NCBI RefSeq assembly: GCF_002968635.1
Contig: NZ_PVBN01000004.1
Span: forward strand, 310,001-374,000
Direction of reading: 5' to 3'
DNA from: Neorhizobium alkalisoli
Lineage (GTDB): Bacteria > Pseudomonadota > Alphaproteobacteria > Rhizobiales > Rhizobiaceae
Length of the DNA stretch: 64,000 nt
Part shown: in pieces, positions 63,202 through 64,000 of the stretch
Layout of the letters: each line of letters begins with the position of its first letter
How positions within the stretch are numbered: the first letter of the stretch is position 1
Translations under genes and position numbers: made by a program
The notes under the pieces: model-generated
What the model saw: the letters and a program-made list of their open reading frames with translations, nothing else
What the model was told of the DNA's origin: nothing
The model's database searches: none

Positions 63202-64000
63202 CTAGGGGTCGAGACCCCAAATATCTGGATTCAGTTTGAAATGCTCAGTCAGCATCTCGGTTAGCACTGACACTTTCCGCGCGGGATACTGGCCCGGCGG
63301 ACGGACGACATACGCACCTGCTGCCGGTACCGGATAGCGTGTCATGATCGGAACGAGCGCGCCGGAGGCCACATAGTCATGTATGATGCAATCGGGGAGC
63401 CAGGCGATGCCGAGGCCTGCCGCCGCCGCGGCCGCAAGTGCCATAGCGTTGTCGGCCTTGAACCTGCCCTGCGGCTGAACCGTGACAATCCTGCTGCCAT
63501 CCATGAATTGCCAGGTTTCTGTTCCCTGCATGAGGGCCTGATGGGTAACAAGGTCGTCTGGCGTCTCAGGTGAACCGTGCGCCTCGATATAGGCCGGGCT
63601 TGCGACAAGCTTGCCATGGAACGGCCCGACGCGCTTCGCGATCAAATTGGAATCCTGAAGGTAGCCAGCCCGGATCGCGCAATCGAAACCTTCGGCGATG
63701 AGATCGACGAAACGATCACTGTAGTAGGTATGGATGTGGAGCTTTGGGTGCTGGCGCGCCATTTCAGCAAGCACGGGGGCGAAGTGGGTCGGGCCGAAAG
63801 TAAGCGGCATGGCAACCCGCAGGCGGCCGCGGAGATCACCGCTCGGAAGGATCGCTTCTCTGGCGGCGTCGATCTCGGCGGTGGCCCGGGCCGAATGGTC
63901 CCTGAACGTGATTCCCGCTTCCGTGAGTGCGGCGCCCCGCGTCGTCCGCGCAAGGAGTTGGACGCCAAGCTCGGCTTCAATCCGAAAGAGACGCCGGCTG
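63202..64000 (-). CDS. LysR-family regulator, N-terminus outside window
   Basis: The frame runs off the right edge. About 266 residues are visible, from RRLFRIEAELGVQLLARTTRGAALTEAGITF (end of the helix-turn-helix domain) through GRLRVAMPLTFGPTHFAPVLAEM, FDCAIRAGYLQDSNLIAKRVGPFHGKLVASPAYIEAHGSPETPDDL to AVRPPGQYPARKVSVLTEML-like ending. It is the CrgA/AaeR-like LysR branch. ATG 63810 is internal, not the start. It may regulate the pirin/DUF5996/SDR genes lying downstream. Confidence 0.92.
   Translation of the reverse strand, partial: SRRLFRIEAELGVQLLARTTRGAALTEAGITFRDHSARATAEIDAAREAILPSGDLRGRLRVAMPLTFGPTHFAPVLAEMARQHPKLHIHTYYSDRFVDLIAEGFDCAIRAGYLQDSNLIAKRVGPFHGKLVASPAYIEAHGSPETPDDLVTHQALMQGTETWQFMDGSRIVTVQPQGRFKADNAMALAAAAAAGLGIAWLPDCIIHDYVASGALVPIMTRYPVPAAGAYVVRPPGQYPARKVSVLTEMLTEHFKLNPDIWGLDP

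Overview
The window reads as a segment of a Rhizobiaceae (Alphaproteobacteria) replicon. The clearest markers are a eukaryotic-type glutamine synthetase gene (glnII) divergent from a gstI-like translation-inhibitor gene, a PreTA/hydantoinase/carbamoylase reductive pyrimidine pathway, an EcfG-type general-stress promoter, and many small proteins typical of the family (DUF2934, DUF1488, DUF982, DUF2325, DUF423). The GC-rich, tightly packed stretches alternate with looser, lower-GC accessory stretches full of gene debris. Genus cannot be fixed from the sequence alone.

Region 1 (1-12.2 kb) is mostly nitrogen metabolism. A leftward operon (carbamoylase, a MazEF-like toxin-antitoxin pair, then a dihydropyrimidinase cut by the window edge) diverges from a RutR-type TetR regulator. 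glnII/gstI, a YeiH exporter with its LysR regulator, a small stress gene, a truncated haemoglobin and DUF423/DUF2325 genes follow. The pyrimidine dehydrogenase genes preT-preA come last. RutR-like palindromes lie at 2864 and 9347, in front of both halves of the pathway.

Region 2 (12.2-20 kb) holds a small membrane-protein pair, a diguanylate cyclase, an HWE-type histidine kinase and a three-gene polysaccharide operon (flippase, pyruvyl transferase, glycosyltransferase).

Region 3 (20-32 kb) is an efflux island: MATE pump/MarR, FabF-like ketosynthase, TetR/RND pump, a second TetR and an SDR. A 50-bp regulatory block is shared by the MATE/MarR and TetR/RND promoter regions (38 of 50 positions identical).

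Region 4 (32-39 kb) starts with a tRNA-Arg(CCG) 3' fragment, repeated arm-type sites, a tyrosine integrase and an excisionase-like gene, so it looks like one end of an integrated element. It continues with a helically spaced repeat array, cspA, stress-type small genes, NUDIX and esterase genes, and broken genes (HU, DUF982).

Region 5 (39-48 kb) has an ABC exporter with an AttH-like protein, a LysR/metallo-beta-lactamase-fold pair, a decayed LysR gene and small conserved proteins.

Region 6 (48-57.5 kb) contains a translationally coupled operon of mannose-6-phosphate isomerase, a two-domain GT4 enzyme and a GH130 enzyme. This predicts a cytoplasmic mannose-polymer or mannoside system. An accessory groES-groEL pair with a degenerate CIRCE element lies next to it.

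Region 7 (57.5-64 kb) has a cold-shock gene remnant, a DUF4143 ATPase split by one in-frame stop, and an SDR / DUF5996-GNAT fusion / pirin / LysR group. The last gene is cut by the window edge.
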